DNA of 64,000 nucleotides from Kingella potus (GTDB taxonomy: Bacteria > Pseudomonadota > Gammaproteobacteria > Burkholderiales > Neisseriaceae). Where the stretch lies: contig NZ_UGJJ01000001.1 in NCBI RefSeq assembly GCF_900451175.1, positions 1 to 64,000 of the forward strand. Reading direction: 5' to 3'. The first letter of the stretch is position 1, and every line of letters starts with the position of its first letter. The notes beneath the pieces are model-generated. The model had not been told where the DNA came from. It made no database searches and worked only from the letters and a program-made list of their open reading frames with translations. Shown here piece by piece: positions 23,791-33,208 of the stretch. The translations under genes and the position numbers were made by a program.

Positions 23791-23819
23791 ATTATAAACG
23801 TGTACACGTTTATAATCAA
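23791..23819 (-). promoter_or_regulatory. Promoter with a perfect 26-bp palindrome, cassette 3
   Basis: Leftward TTGATT, 17 bases, TATAAT. Positions 23791-23816 are a perfect palindrome with half-site ATTATAAACGTGT, covering both the -10 and most of the -35. It is a strong operator candidate. Confidence 0.8.
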
Positions 23820-23979
23820 GCGTTTTTTAGAAAACAAACAAAAAAAGGCCGTCTGAAATTCAGGTGTTATGTGCGGCAATTGCGAAAACCGGCCTCCGTA
23901 ATGAAGCCCGTCCGCGCCGTTTGGTGCGGGCGGTTTTTTAATATCCGCGCCAATTGAACGGATTTTGAAAAGGTGGCGT

Positions 23980-26900
23980 ATGAGTGCGGCAAACATCAAG
24001 GCGGGTATTGAAATCACGGCGCAAACCGACGGCGCAGACGGCATTGCCAAGCTCGAAGCCGCTGTCGGCAGGCTGGATGCGGCAGCGGCAAAGGCGGGCG
24101 GCGGCACAAACGGCCTGACCCGCGCCGGCGGCAGGCTGGGGGCGCAAGCCGACGCACTGCCCGCCAAACTTACCCCCCTGTCGGCCTCCATCTCCGGCAT
24201 GGGACGCACCATGCTGGCCGCTGCGGGCGTGGGCGGCGGCCTGTATGCCGTGAAAGAGGGTTTGCAGCGCATTTTGGACACTACCGCCGAATTTGCCGCC
24301 ATCAAATCGCGCATGGAATACGCCTTTTCCGGCGCGGCGGGTGCGGCGGAGCAAATGGAGTGGGTGCGCGGCGTGGCCGCCGATTTGGGCTTGGAGCTCC
24401 AATCCGCCGCCAACGGCTACGCGCAGCTTGCCGCCGCCACCAAAAACATCAACCTTTCCACGGCGGACACGCAGCAGGTATTCAAGGGCGTGGCCTCTGC
24501 GGCCGCTTCGATGAACCTTTCCACCGAAGAAACCAACGGCGTACTGCTGGCCTTGTCGCAGATTGCCGGTAAAGGCAAAGTCAGCATGGAAGAGCTGCGC
24601 GGCCAGCTCGGCGAACGGCTTACGCCCGCAATGGCCGTGGCCGCCAAAGCGATGGGCGTTACCACCGCCGAATTGGAAAAGATGGTGGAAAACGGCATTG
24701 CCGCCGAAGACTTCCTGCCCAAATTCGGCGCGGCGATGGAAGAGGCTTTCGGCGGCACGGAGTCGGCCTCTGCTTCCGTAAACCGCCTGAAAAACCGCCT
24801 CGACGAATTAATGCTCAAATTCGGCGAAGCGGGCGGCATTTCCGATGCCTACCACGCCGTACTGGCCGACGTGGGCGCGGGTTTGGACAAGCTGGAAGCC
24901 GCGCTGGACGGCTTGGACGGCACGCTCACCGGCAACCTGTCGGATGCGTTTGCCGCCGCCTACGACACCGCCAAAACGGGCGCGGCGGAAGTGGCGCACC
25001 TGATTGAAAGCGTGATCGGCCAAATCAACGAAGCGGGCAATGCCGTCTCCGCGCTCTTGGGCGGCGGCGGGCAGGATTTCAACCTGCTCAAATCCCTGCT
25101 CGACGGCATCAATATCACATTAGGCGCAATCAAAGACGGTTTTGCCGCCATCGGCATTGCCGTGGAAACCTTTGCCGGCGCGGCGCAGTCGGCGGTTGCC
25201 TTGGTGTTGGAGGGCTTGGCCAAACTCAGCTTCGGCGAAGTGGCCGCCGGCTTCGAGCGTGCCGCCGCCGAGATGAAAGCCTCGGCGCAGAAACATTTTG
25301 CCCAAGCCGAGCAACGCGCCCTGGCGTTTGAGTCGGCCGCCGTGAAAGCGGCCAAACACGCGGCAGAAAGCGAAAGCGAACGCTTCGATCGTTTGGAAAC
25401 AGAAGCCCGCGCCGCCTATCAGAGCGCGGCCGCCGAAGCGGTCAAAGCGGCGCAGACGGCCAAAGAGGCACAGGAAAAAGCGGCGCAGGCCGCCGGCACG
25501 GCGCAGGAAGAGGCGGCCAAAAAAGCGGCGGATGCGGCGGAGCAGGCCGCCCGCAGCAGCGAACGCGCCGCCCTCAAAGCGGAAGGCGCGTGGCAGAAGG
25601 CGGCGGTGGAAGCGGGCAAAAGCACCGAAGAAATGGCGCAAATCCGCCGCCCGCTGCTGGATGCGGGCATAGAGGCGGACAACACCGCCGGCAAGGTGTC
25701 GGCAATCGGCGGCGCGGCGCAGGGTGCGGCGGCCAAGCTGCGCGAAGCGTTCAAACAAATCGGCGTGGACACCGATGCCGTAACCGAAGGCATCAGCGCG
25801 AAAGCCAAACAGGCTTTTGCCGATTTTCAGACGGCCTCCAACCTTGCCCGCGAACAGGGCGTGGACGATGCCCGCCTGATTCGCAACGGCTTCGAGCAGA
25901 TGATGGCCAAGTTGCAAAGTCCGGCCGAGTTTGCCGCCTTCCGCCGGCAGTTGGCCGACAGCGGCCGCAGCGCCGATTTGACCCGCGCCCAACTGCAACG
26001 CCTCAACGAAGCGGCGGAACACGGCGCAGACGGCGCGCGCACGGCCTACGATCGTCTTGCCCAATCCGTCAAAGCCGCCGCCGATGATGCCGCGTTGGAA
26101 ACGCTGGCGGCACAGGCGCAGCAGGCGTTTTCAGACGGCCTGATTACCGCCGCGCAATACGGCCAAACCCTGTCCGAAGTGAAACGCCGCAGCGCGGAGG
26201 TGGCACAGCAGAGCGCGACAATGGGCGACACGGCAAAAGCCGCCCACGAGCAGGCCGCCAACGCCGCCCGCGCCCATGCGGATGCCGAAGCGCAAACCGC
26301 CAACGCCGCCGCGCAGGCAGCGCAGGGCGCGGACAAAGCCGCCGCCGGTGCGGTGCGCCGCGTTACCCGCCTGCACGAAGTGTTCTCCACGCAGCACGGC
26401 AACATCAGGCTCACGCGCGAAGAGTTTGCCGCACTCAATGCCGAAATCGACCGTTTCAACGTCGGCCAGCCCGAAAGCATGAGCGTAACGCGCTGGATTC
26501 AATACAAAAACCAATTGCAGGCGGTCAAAGACGGCTTTGCCGCCATCATCCGCGAAGCCGAAGAGGCGGGCGATGCCGTGTCGCAAATGGCACGCGATGG
26601 CACGATTAACCAGCAGGCACTTGCCCGCGCCGCGCAGGCCGCTGCCGAAGCCACCGGCAAGCTCGACTCCGTGCGCCTGACGAAATTGCACGCGCAAATC
26701 GACGAAGCGCGGCAGAAGCTGCGCGAAATGCAGAACGAAGCCAAAGAAGCGCGGGAAACTTTGGAGGCGGAACTGGCGGGACTGGACGGCAACGAAGAGG
26801 CCGCGCACGAATTGGAGGCGCGGCGCAAGATTGAAGCATGGAAGAAAAAAGCCGCAGAATCGGCGGACGACGGCACGGCGGCCGAATACCGCAAAGCGGC

Positions 26901-27147
26901 CGAATTGCAGGAGCAGCTCTACCGCCGCCAGCGGGAAAAGCGCGAAGCGGAAAAGCAGGCGAAAGCGGAAAAAACGCCCGATTTGTCCGCCCTGGCCGAG
27001 CCGCAGATCAATATCGGCTGGGATGGGGTGGCGGGCTTGATTGAAGAATGGAAAAACGCGCTGGAAAGGCGTGATGCGAAAGTGGCCGATGCGGCGGCGG
27101 CGGTCTTAATCGAAAAATTGAAAGACGGCCTGCGGCGGATGGTGTAA
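23980..27147 (+). CDS. Tail tape measure protein
   Basis: The 1055-aa protein has the tape measure N-terminal domain (VKEGLQRILDTTAEFAAIKSRMEYAFSGAAGAAEQMEWVRGVAADLGLELQ, then GVLLALSQIAGKGKVSMEELRGQLGERLTPAM) and then hundreds of residues of Ala-rich helical coiled coil (AAQTAKEAQEKAAQAAGTAQEEAAKKAADAAEQA). Its length sets tail length, implying a long-tailed virion. AAGGTGG precedes the ATG at 23980; a TTG at 23965 is possible. It contains DUS copies read as FQTAS and SDGL. Confidence 0.95.
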   Translation: MSAANIKAGIEITAQTDGADGIAKLEAAVGRLDAAAAKAGGGTNGLTRAGGRLGAQADALPAKLTPLSASISGMGRTMLAAAGVGGGLYAVKEGLQRILDTTAEFAAIKSRMEYAFSGAAGAAEQMEWVRGVAADLGLELQSAANGYAQLAAATKNINLSTADTQQVFKGVASAAASMNLSTEETNGVLLALSQIAGKGKVSMEELRGQLGERLTPAMAVAAKAMGVTTAELEKMVENGIAAEDFLPKFGAAMEEAFGGTESASASVNRLKNRLDELMLKFGEAGGISDAYHAVLADVGAGLDKLEAALDGLDGTLTGNLSDAFAAAYDTAKTGAAEVAHLIESVIGQINEAGNAVSALLGGGGQDFNLLKSLLDGINITLGAIKDGFAAIGIAVETFAGAAQSAVALVLEGLAKLSFGEVAAGFERAAAEMKASAQKHFAQAEQRALAFESAAVKAAKHAAESESERFDRLETEARAAYQSAAAEAVKAAQTAKEAQEKAAQAAGTAQEEAAKKAADAAEQAARSSERAALKAEGAWQKAAVEAGKSTEEMAQIRRPLLDAGIEADNTAGKVSAIGGAAQGAAAKLREAFKQIGVDTDAVTEGISAKAKQAFADFQTASNLAREQGVDDARLIRNGFEQMMAKLQSPAEFAAFRRQLADSGRSADLTRAQLQRLNEAAEHGADGARTAYDRLAQSVKAAADDAALETLAAQAQQAFSDGLITAAQYGQTLSEVKRRSAEVAQQSATMGDTAKAAHEQAANAARAHADAEAQTANAAAQAAQGADKAAAGAVRRVTRLHEVFSTQHGNIRLTREEFAALNAEIDRFNVGQPESMSVTRWIQYKNQLQAVKDGFAAIIREAEEAGDAVSQMARDGTINQQALARAAQAAAEATGKLDSVRLTKLHAQIDEARQKLREMQNEAKEARETLEAELAGLDGNEEAAHELEARRKIEAWKKKAAESADDGTAAEYRKAAELQEQLYRRQREKREAEKQAKAEKTPDLSALAEPQINIGWDGVAGLIEEWKNALERRDAKVADAAAAVLIEKLKDGLRRMV

Positions 27148-27157
27148 AGGATTGGAT

Positions 27158-27553
27158 ATGCAGCTCAAACGCAAAGACACCGGCGAAATCCTCGCCCTGC
27201 CGGACGATATGCAGTGGCAGGACGAGATGGAATGGAGCGCGGTGGCGCAGGCCGCGCCGCAGCGCACTTTGTCGGGCGGCCTCGTTATCCAGCAGGGGGT
27301 AAAGCAAAACGGCCGCCCGGTAACCCTTTCCGGCGATTGGGCGTGGCACAGGCGGGCGGATTTGCTGCGGCTGCGCGGCTGGAGCGACACGGCGGGCTTA
27401 ATCATGACGCTGACGCTGCCGGACGGCCGCAGTTTCGATACTGCCTTCCGTCTGCACGACAAGCTGTTCGGCAAGGCGGAGGCGGTGGCCTTCCGCACCC
27501 CCGAAACGGACGACACGCCTTATCTGGCAACAATTAACTTAATGACGGTATAG
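27158..27553 (+). CDS. Tail protein after the tape measure (131 aa)
   Basis: MQLKRKDTGEILALPDDMQWQDEMEWSAVAQAAPQRTLSGGLVIQQG fits small tail-tip or distal tail proteins that follow the tape measure. WAWHRRADLLRLRGWSDTAGLIMTLTL is beta-rich. No firm family call is possible. Confidence 0.6.
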   Translation: MQLKRKDTGEILALPDDMQWQDEMEWSAVAQAAPQRTLSGGLVIQQGVKQNGRPVTLSGDWAWHRRADLLRLRGWSDTAGLIMTLTLPDGRSFDTAFRLHDKLFGKAEAVAFRTPETDDTPYLATINLMTV

Positions 27554-27557
27554 CAAA

Positions 27558-30500
27558 ATGGCAAAACTCACACAGCAAGACCTGCGGATTTACCCCTCGC
27601 AACGCCTCACCGACACGCCCGACGGCGGCGGCCTGATGGTGGGCGAGCCGCTCACCGGCAAAGACAACGAACTGTTCCCGCCGGTGTCCGATTTGGACAG
27701 GACGATGGGCAGTTTTGACGCGCGGCTGGTCTATCCCGGCGTGCTGCGCGACGATGCCGAGCCGCTCTACGGGGCGCATCTGGTTATTTCCGAGCCGCCC
27801 CAGGCGCAGAACGTGTCTTATTTGGCGTTTAAAGCAAAAAACTACGGCGAAAGCCGCGCCGATATTCTGCCGCGCATTGAGGCATACAGCGTGCCGACCA
27901 TCGAAAGCCGCATGACGCTTTTGGGGCGGCATTTGGCGGGCGGTCGGCTGGTGCAGGCCTACCAGCGCGTCGAAGCCCCGCTGCCGAAGGTGGGCGAGCG
28001 GTATTGTTTGGAAAACCGCAGCCGCACGCGCCAGCAGTTTTTCCGCATTGCGTCGGTCAAAGACGAAATCCGCACCTTTGAAATCGTACTGCCCAGCGGG
28101 CAGACCAAAGAAATCCAACGGCGCGTGCTGAAAATGGAAATTCCCAACGCGCTGGTCGAAGACTTTAAAGGCGTGGACTACCCGGCCGAAGGCTATGCCA
28201 ATGCCGAAACGCTGGTTTTGGAAACCCATGTGGCCGATTCGGCCAATTATTGCGGCGTGCAGCCTTTGGCCGAAGATTTGGCGGCGGGCGGCGCACAAGT
28301 GCTGGTAGAGAGCATTTTTGCCAAACTCGTCCCCACCGCCACGGTGGAAACCGCCGAAGCCGACGCGTATCCGGTGTCTTCCGAGACGTGGGTGCCGTCC
28401 GCGCCGCGCCGCAATGTGTTTCAGACGGCCGCCAAAGCCTCGGGCGATATTTGGCTGGAAAATCCGGTACTGCCCGGCAGCATCGAGATAGACGGCTGGG
28501 CAGACAACGGACGCGGCCAGCTCGTACGCGGCGGCGAGAGCGTGCAAGCCGACTACCGGCGCGGCCTGATACAGGCCTTTCCCGACAGCTACGGCCTGAC
28601 CGTGTCCGCCATCCCCGCCGTGCCGGTCAACGCCGCCCGTTTTGCCGCTTTCTTGGAAATCAAAGACAGCAATCAGGGCACGCAGTTTGCCCCGCTGCTG
28701 CCGTCCGCCCCTGCCGGGCTGTCGGTGTCGTTTATGTCTTTGGGGGCGTGGTACACGCTCACCGACGAAGGCGGCGGCATTCTGCGCGACGAAGCGGGCG
28801 AAGCCTGCGGCACGGTGTCGGCCACAGGCTCGGTTGTCCTTAATCTGCCCGCCCTGCCGGATGTCGGCAGCCGCATTGTTTTCCAATGGGGCGACAAGAG
28901 CGTGTTCCAAACCTACGACGCGAAAGAGGCGGGCACGCAGCCGGCGGTCAAAACCCTGGGCGGCGGCGCGGTGCTGCCCGCTGCGGACGGCGGCTTCATC
29001 AAGCCCGGCACGCTGCGCCTGTCGTGGAACGGCAAAACGGCCACAGACGAAGCAGGCCGTCTGAAAGGCGCGGCGGCGGGCTATGTCGATTATTACGGCG
29101 GGCGGGCGGCCGTTTCAGACGGCCTCGAAGCCGCAGCCGTGGAAATCGCCTATCAGGCCTACACCGGCGAAGCGAAAGAATACAGCGTCGGCAAACAGAC
29201 CACCGGTGCATTAAACCTCACACTCGGCCGCATCGCGCCCGGCAGCCTGTGCCTGCGCGTGGCCTACACCGCCCGCGCCACGGTGCAGACCGAAAGCTGG
29301 GTGCAGATGAAATACAACCGCCTGCAAGCCGGACAGATGGTCAACGGTGCGCAAATCGTCGAAGCGAAAAAACACGATTTGCGGCTGGCCTACGACAAAA
29401 AAGAAGTCTACGGCGCACAGGAAATCACCTTTACCGACAACGGCGCGGGCGGCCTGATGGCCGACGGCAAAACCCTGCCCGGCGCAACAATCGACTACGG
29501 CACCGGCAAAATCGTCCTGCCCGAACCGGACAGGCTCGGCCTGGCCATCTCCGGCACTTCGCAGGACACCGGCAGCGTCCAAATCCTGCCCGGCGCGTCG
29601 CAGGCCGCCGAATACGGCCGCGAGCGCGTGGTTGCCAATGTAGCCTACCAAATTCAGGCCGCCGCCTGCCGCTATCTGGACAGCACCGCCACCCGTCAGG
29701 TGCACCTTACCGAAACGCCGTCCAATGTGTGGGCCAACGTACTGCCGCAGTCGGGCGCGCGGCCGGTGCAGGACAGTTGGGCGTTTGACATCGGCGGCGT
29801 GCGGCTGATTGAGCGCGGCGGCGTGCTGTATAAAAACTTCAAGCCCGAAACCGGACGCGGCGAAGCGGCAGGCCGTCTGAATTTGGAAAACGGCAACGTG
29901 CAGGTATCCGATCCTTCGCTCAATCTGGCCGCGCTGAAAGTAACGGCGGGCATCGTATCCCTCGAACCCAAGCCCGCCTTCAGCTTCTGCGGCCGGGTCG
30001 GCGGCGCACCGGTCAAGCCCGAGAGCTTTACCGTCTATGCATCGGGCGGCGGCGGCCTGATTTCCGCCCGCTCCGACGCGGAAGGCAATCTTACGGGAGA
30101 CTTTACCGGCAAAATCGACTACCGCACCGGCTTTTTCCAAATCGAACGGGAGCGCGGCTTTCTGCCCGACACCCTGCGCTACAACGTGGTGTTGCAGGAC
30201 GACATCCCGCTCGATTCCTCCGTCATCGGCATCGATTCCGTGCGCCTGCCCGCCGACGGCCGCGTCCCCATCTTCCGCAAGGGCGACATGATCGTCATCG
30301 GCAACCGCCTGAAACAAAACCTCGGCAGCGCGTTCACGGCCGGGCAGCGCATCCCGCTGGAGCGGCCGGATGCCGACCGCGTCTGTCTGACTGACGCGGC
30401 GGGCAAACACGTCCTGTCCGAGCATTACACCGTATCCGCCGGCACGCTGGCCTTTGCCGACCCGCTGGATTTGTCCGCTTACCAAATGCCGCTGACGGCC

Positions 30501-31085
30501 GTGCAGGCGTGGGAAGAGGAAAACCGCATTGCCCGCGCCGACATATCGGGCCGTCTGAAACTGCAGTTTCCCGTGTCCCGCGCTTATCCGAAAGCGGGTA
30601 CCTACGTTTCTTCCGCCCTGATTGCCGGCGATTTGCTGGTACGCGCCAGCGAGCCTTTCTCGCAGCAGACGTGGAGCAGGCATTGGAAAGACGAAATCGA
30701 CGGCGAAGAAATCCTTGCGCGGCTGGACGTGCGCAACTACCCGTTCAAATTAATCAGCGGCGGCGCGGTAACGCAACGCTGGCTGATTCTGTTTACCTCG
30801 GAAAACCAGTTCGAGCTGTACGGCGAAACCCTCGGACTGGTTGCCAAAGGCGACACCCTGTCCGACCTGGCTCCCGCCAACCCCGCCACCGGCAAGCCTT
30901 ATTTCACGCTGCCGCGCACGGCATTCGGCGGCGGCTGGGCGGCAAGAAACTGCGTGCGTTTCAACACCTACGGCACGCCCACGCCCGTGTGGATTTTGCG
31001 CGCCGTGCAGCCCTCGCCCGAGCGGCAGAGCCGCCGCGACGGCTTTACCGCCTGCCTGCGCGGCAACACCGTGGCCGACGGTTGA
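27558..31085 (+). CDS. Large tail protein (1175 aa)
   Basis: The protein starts MAKLTQQDLRIYPSQRLTDTPDGGGLMVGEPLTGKDNELFPPVSDLDRTMGSFDARLVYPGVL and ends ERQSRRDGFTACLRGNTVADG. It is beta-rich throughout, without transmembrane segments. Size and position after the tape measure suggest a central tail-tip, baseplate hub or fibre component. Several DUS copies lie within (for example GRLKG, SDGL and FQTA readings). Confidence 0.7.
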   Translation: MAKLTQQDLRIYPSQRLTDTPDGGGLMVGEPLTGKDNELFPPVSDLDRTMGSFDARLVYPGVLRDDAEPLYGAHLVISEPPQAQNVSYLAFKAKNYGESRADILPRIEAYSVPTIESRMTLLGRHLAGGRLVQAYQRVEAPLPKVGERYCLENRSRTRQQFFRIASVKDEIRTFEIVLPSGQTKEIQRRVLKMEIPNALVEDFKGVDYPAEGYANAETLVLETHVADSANYCGVQPLAEDLAAGGAQVLVESIFAKLVPTATVETAEADAYPVSSETWVPSAPRRNVFQTAAKASGDIWLENPVLPGSIEIDGWADNGRGQLVRGGESVQADYRRGLIQAFPDSYGLTVSAIPAVPVNAARFAAFLEIKDSNQGTQFAPLLPSAPAGLSVSFMSLGAWYTLTDEGGGILRDEAGEACGTVSATGSVVLNLPALPDVGSRIVFQWGDKSVFQTYDAKEAGTQPAVKTLGGGAVLPAADGGFIKPGTLRLSWNGKTATDEAGRLKGAAAGYVDYYGGRAAVSDGLEAAAVEIAYQAYTGEAKEYSVGKQTTGALNLTLGRIAPGSLCLRVAYTARATVQTESWVQMKYNRLQAGQMVNGAQIVEAKKHDLRLAYDKKEVYGAQEITFTDNGAGGLMADGKTLPGATIDYGTGKIVLPEPDRLGLAISGTSQDTGSVQILPGASQAAEYGRERVVANVAYQIQAAACRYLDSTATRQVHLTETPSNVWANVLPQSGARPVQDSWAFDIGGVRLIERGGVLYKNFKPETGRGEAAGRLNLENGNVQVSDPSLNLAALKVTAGIVSLEPKPAFSFCGRVGGAPVKPESFTVYASGGGGLISARSDAEGNLTGDFTGKIDYRTGFFQIERERGFLPDTLRYNVVLQDDIPLDSSVIGIDSVRLPADGRVPIFRKGDMIVIGNRLKQNLGSAFTAGQRIPLERPDADRVCLTDAAGKHVLSEHYTVSAGTLAFADPLDLSAYQMPLTAVQAWEEENRIARADISGRLKLQFPVSRAYPKAGTYVSSALIAGDLLVRASEPFSQQTWSRHWKDEIDGEEILARLDVRNYPFKLISGGAVTQRWLILFTSENQFELYGETLGLVAKGDTLSDLAPANPATGKPYFTLPRTAFGGGWAARNCVRFNTYGTPTPVWILRAVQPSPERQSRRDGFTACLRGNTVADG

Positions 31086-31153
31086 GGCCGTCTGAAAACC
31101 CTCGGGCATCAACGCGGCAATACGTTTCCGAAAAGCCGGATACTGGTCTTTTT

Positions 31154-31193
31154 GTATCGCCATGCGTTACAATATGGCAAACAGACGCGATAC
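31154..31193 (+). promoter_or_regulatory. Inverted repeat before higBA
   Basis: GTATCGC at 31154-31160 and GCGATAC at 31187-31193 flank a TACAAT-like -10 region, directly before the toxin start. A likely HigA operator. Confidence 0.5.
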
Positions 31194-31199
31194 AGACAA

Positions 31200-31478
31200 A
31201 TGATACTTTCATTCAGGCACAAAGGGCTGCAAAGGTTTTTTGAAACAGGCAGCAAGGCGGGCATACAGGCCGCCCACGCCCCCAAAATCGCCCGCATACT
31301 TGCCCGTCTCAACAGCGCGGCCGACCCCGCCGATATGAATATCGCAGGCTGGCGGCTGCACCCGCTGGCAGGCAGTTTGCAAGGCCATTGGAGCGTTACC
31401 GTCAGCGGCAACTGGCGCATTACCTTTACGCTGGAAAACGGCCGTGCCGAAATCGTCGATTATCAAGACTACCACTAG
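31200..31478 (+). CDS. higB: HigB/RelE-type toxin
   Basis: The 92-aa protein [81 protein letters not shown] is a textbook HigB, including the C-terminal WRITF pattern. These toxins cleave mRNA at the ribosome. The toxin gene comes first, as in other higBA pairs. Inserted among tail genes. Confidence 0.95.
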   Translation: MILSFRHKGLQRFFETGSKAGIQAAHAPKIARILARLNSAADPADMNIAGWRLHPLAGSLQGHWSVTVSGNWRITFTLENGRAEIVDYQDYH

Positions 31479-31486
31479 GAAAACCC

Positions 31487-31777
31487 ATGCAGATGCACAA
31501 CCCCCCGCACCCCGCCGAAACCATCCGAGAGGACATACTGCCCGCTTTGGGATTGAGCGTTACCGAAGCCGCGCGGCAGCTTGGCGTGTCCCGCGTAACC
31601 CTTTCCCGCCTGCTAAACGGCAAAGCGGGAATCAGCGCGGACATGGCAATCAGACTGCACGCATGGCTGGGCGAAAACAGCCCCAGCCCCGAAAGCTGGC
31701 TGCACCAGCAAGCCGATTACGATTTATGGCAGGCCGGCCAAAAAGAGCGGCCGCACATCATCCCTGCTTATGCCTGA
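31487..31777 (+). CDS. higA: HigA antitoxin
   Basis: The 96-aa protein [60 protein letters not shown] is a HigA-type helix-turn-helix protein. It starts eight bases after higB and ends PHIIPAYA. It neutralises HigB and represses the operon. Confidence 0.95.
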   Translation: MQMHNPPHPAETIREDILPALGLSVTEAARQLGVSRVTLSRLLNGKAGISADMAIRLHAWLGENSPSPESWLHQQADYDLWQAGQKERPHIIPAYA

Positions 31778-31883
31778 ACACGAATCCCGCCCCATGGCGG
31801 GATTTTTATTGCAGTGAAACCGCGCAGACCGCGCGGCAGCGGGGTTTTCCCTACCATAGCCTGCCCGACAGAAAGGAAACCCC

Positions 31884-32792
31884 ATGCTGCGCACCGAACG
31901 TGTCCCCGTTACCCTCTACACCTCCGAAGACCCCTCCGCGCCCAAGCTCGCAAACGCCGCCGGCGCATTCAAAACCATCCTCAAAGCCTGCCTGCTTACC
32001 GGCTACGGCGCGAAAGCCGCCGCAGGCTGGGAGGCGGCTTTTGAAGGCAACAACAAAATCGCCCTGCGCCCCGCCGACCCCAAATCGCCGCGCGGCCTCA
32101 TCCGCATCGACAACGGCACGGCCGGCATTGCCTACATACAGGCCTACACCGCCATGAGCGGCATCGACAGCGGCGAAGCGGTATTCAACCAAACACAGAA
32201 CCTGCATCTGACCGACTATTCTTACCAAACACGCAAATGGTGGCTGATTGCCTGCCCGCGCGGCTTTGCCTTTTTTGCGGAAGGGCGCGGCGGCGGCTGC
32301 CGCTATCTGTATTTCGGCGACTTTCCCACGCTCTCGGCGGGCGACAACGGCAATATGGTTTGCATCGGCTCCTTCGGCCAATCCTACGGGCAAAACATTG
32401 TTCCAAGGGGGTTTTATTCGCGCGGTGGTAGCGCATACACTTTTGCCGCGCTGCTCAAATCCTACGACGGCCTGAGAAAAGGCGCGGGCGCAAATCTGCA
32501 AACTGCCGCATTTTCTCTATATTCTGCAAACGAGACTCCGCAGGAATACCCCTCGCCTGTTTCCGGCGGCTTTTCCGCCTTCCCCGTATACATTATGGAA
32601 TACGCCAACAGCCTCACTATGCCGCGCGGGCTGCTGCCGGGCATCTCTGCCGTGGCCGAGCGTATGTCCGCCGTTCCCGTCGGCACCCGTTTTGACCAGC
32701 TCGCCGGCGAAAATTTCATCTGCATGGACTTTGGCGACGGCAACCAGCGCGATACCGCCGTTTTGGTAAACACCTCATATTGGGAAATATGA
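31884..32792 (+). CDS. Tail-region protein (302 aa)
   Basis: The protein MLRTERVPVTLYTSEDPSAPKLANAAGAFKTILKACLLTGYGAKAAAGWEAAFE is found among tail genes. Its central part (RKWWLIACPRGFAFFAEG, SFGQSYGQNIVPRGFYSRG) is aromatic and glycine rich. No named family is recognised. AAAGGAAA precedes the start. Confidence 0.65.
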   Translation: MLRTERVPVTLYTSEDPSAPKLANAAGAFKTILKACLLTGYGAKAAAGWEAAFEGNNKIALRPADPKSPRGLIRIDNGTAGIAYIQAYTAMSGIDSGEAVFNQTQNLHLTDYSYQTRKWWLIACPRGFAFFAEGRGGGCRYLYFGDFPTLSAGDNGNMVCIGSFGQSYGQNIVPRGFYSRGGSAYTFAALLKSYDGLRKGAGANLQTAAFSLYSANETPQEYPSPVSGGFSAFPVYIMEYANSLTMPRGLLPGISAVAERMSAVPVGTRFDQLAGENFICMDFGDGNQRDTAVLVNTSYWEI

Positions 32793-33154
32793 TGAACAGC
32801 GTTTTTGCCCCGCGCATCCTCACATGGCGGCGGACGCGCCATGCCGTGCCGCAGAATCAGGTTTTTGCCGCCCGGTTTGTGCAGTACAGGGAACGCAACC
32901 ACGGGCGCGGCATCATCGCCGGACGCGGTATCGGCATCGTTACCGTCGGCGGCAGGCCCGCATCCCGCCGCATCCTGCTGATTGAGCGCGAGCGTTTCAA
33001 AGTCATCGACGACACCTGGTCTGCCGACGACGGCAGCTATCTGTTCGAGCAATTGGACACCGGACAGGATTTCCTTGTCATCGCCCTCGACCACAAGCGG
33101 CAATACGAACCCGTTTGTTACGACTACGTCCGCGCCGTGGAAGATACCCCCTAA
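32789..33154 (+). CDS. Tail-region protein (121 aa)
   Basis: MMNSVFAPRILTWRRTRHAVPQNQVFAARFVQYRERNHGRG leads to a beta-rich domain (RRILLIERERFKVIDDTWSADDGSYLFEQLDTGQDFLVIALD) like a small carboxypeptidase-regulatory or Ig-type fold. The start overlaps the previous stop. Probably a tail-tip accessory protein. Confidence 0.6.
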   Translation: MMNSVFAPRILTWRRTRHAVPQNQVFAARFVQYRERNHGRGIIAGRGIGIVTVGGRPASRRILLIERERFKVIDDTWSADDGSYLFEQLDTGQDFLVIALDHKRQYEPVCYDYVRAVEDTP

Positions 33155-33178
33155 GCGCGCAGGGTGTGTCGCTTGCGA

Positions 33179-33199
33179 CGCACGCGTCCTATGCCGCAA
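33179..33199 (+). repeat. 21-bp direct repeat, left copy (flanks the 610-aa gene)
   Basis: The sequence starting CGCACGCGTCCTATG is present exactly again at 35045-35065, just after the gene that begins at 33209. It joins a TAGGGTGTG-type repeat fragment at 33161-33180. Confidence 0.8.
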
Positions 33200-33208
33200 G
33201 GTCTGAAC

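Noticed and set aside
29211..30683. 490-codon minus-strand frame inside the large tail gene
   Set aside because: Shadow of the real frame; composition Gly/Val/Arg without domains.
33161..33190. Possible promoter or operator at the TAGGGTGTG fragment before the 610-aa gene
   Set aside because: It is a piece of the repeat family found elsewhere; no -10/-35 pair is seen.
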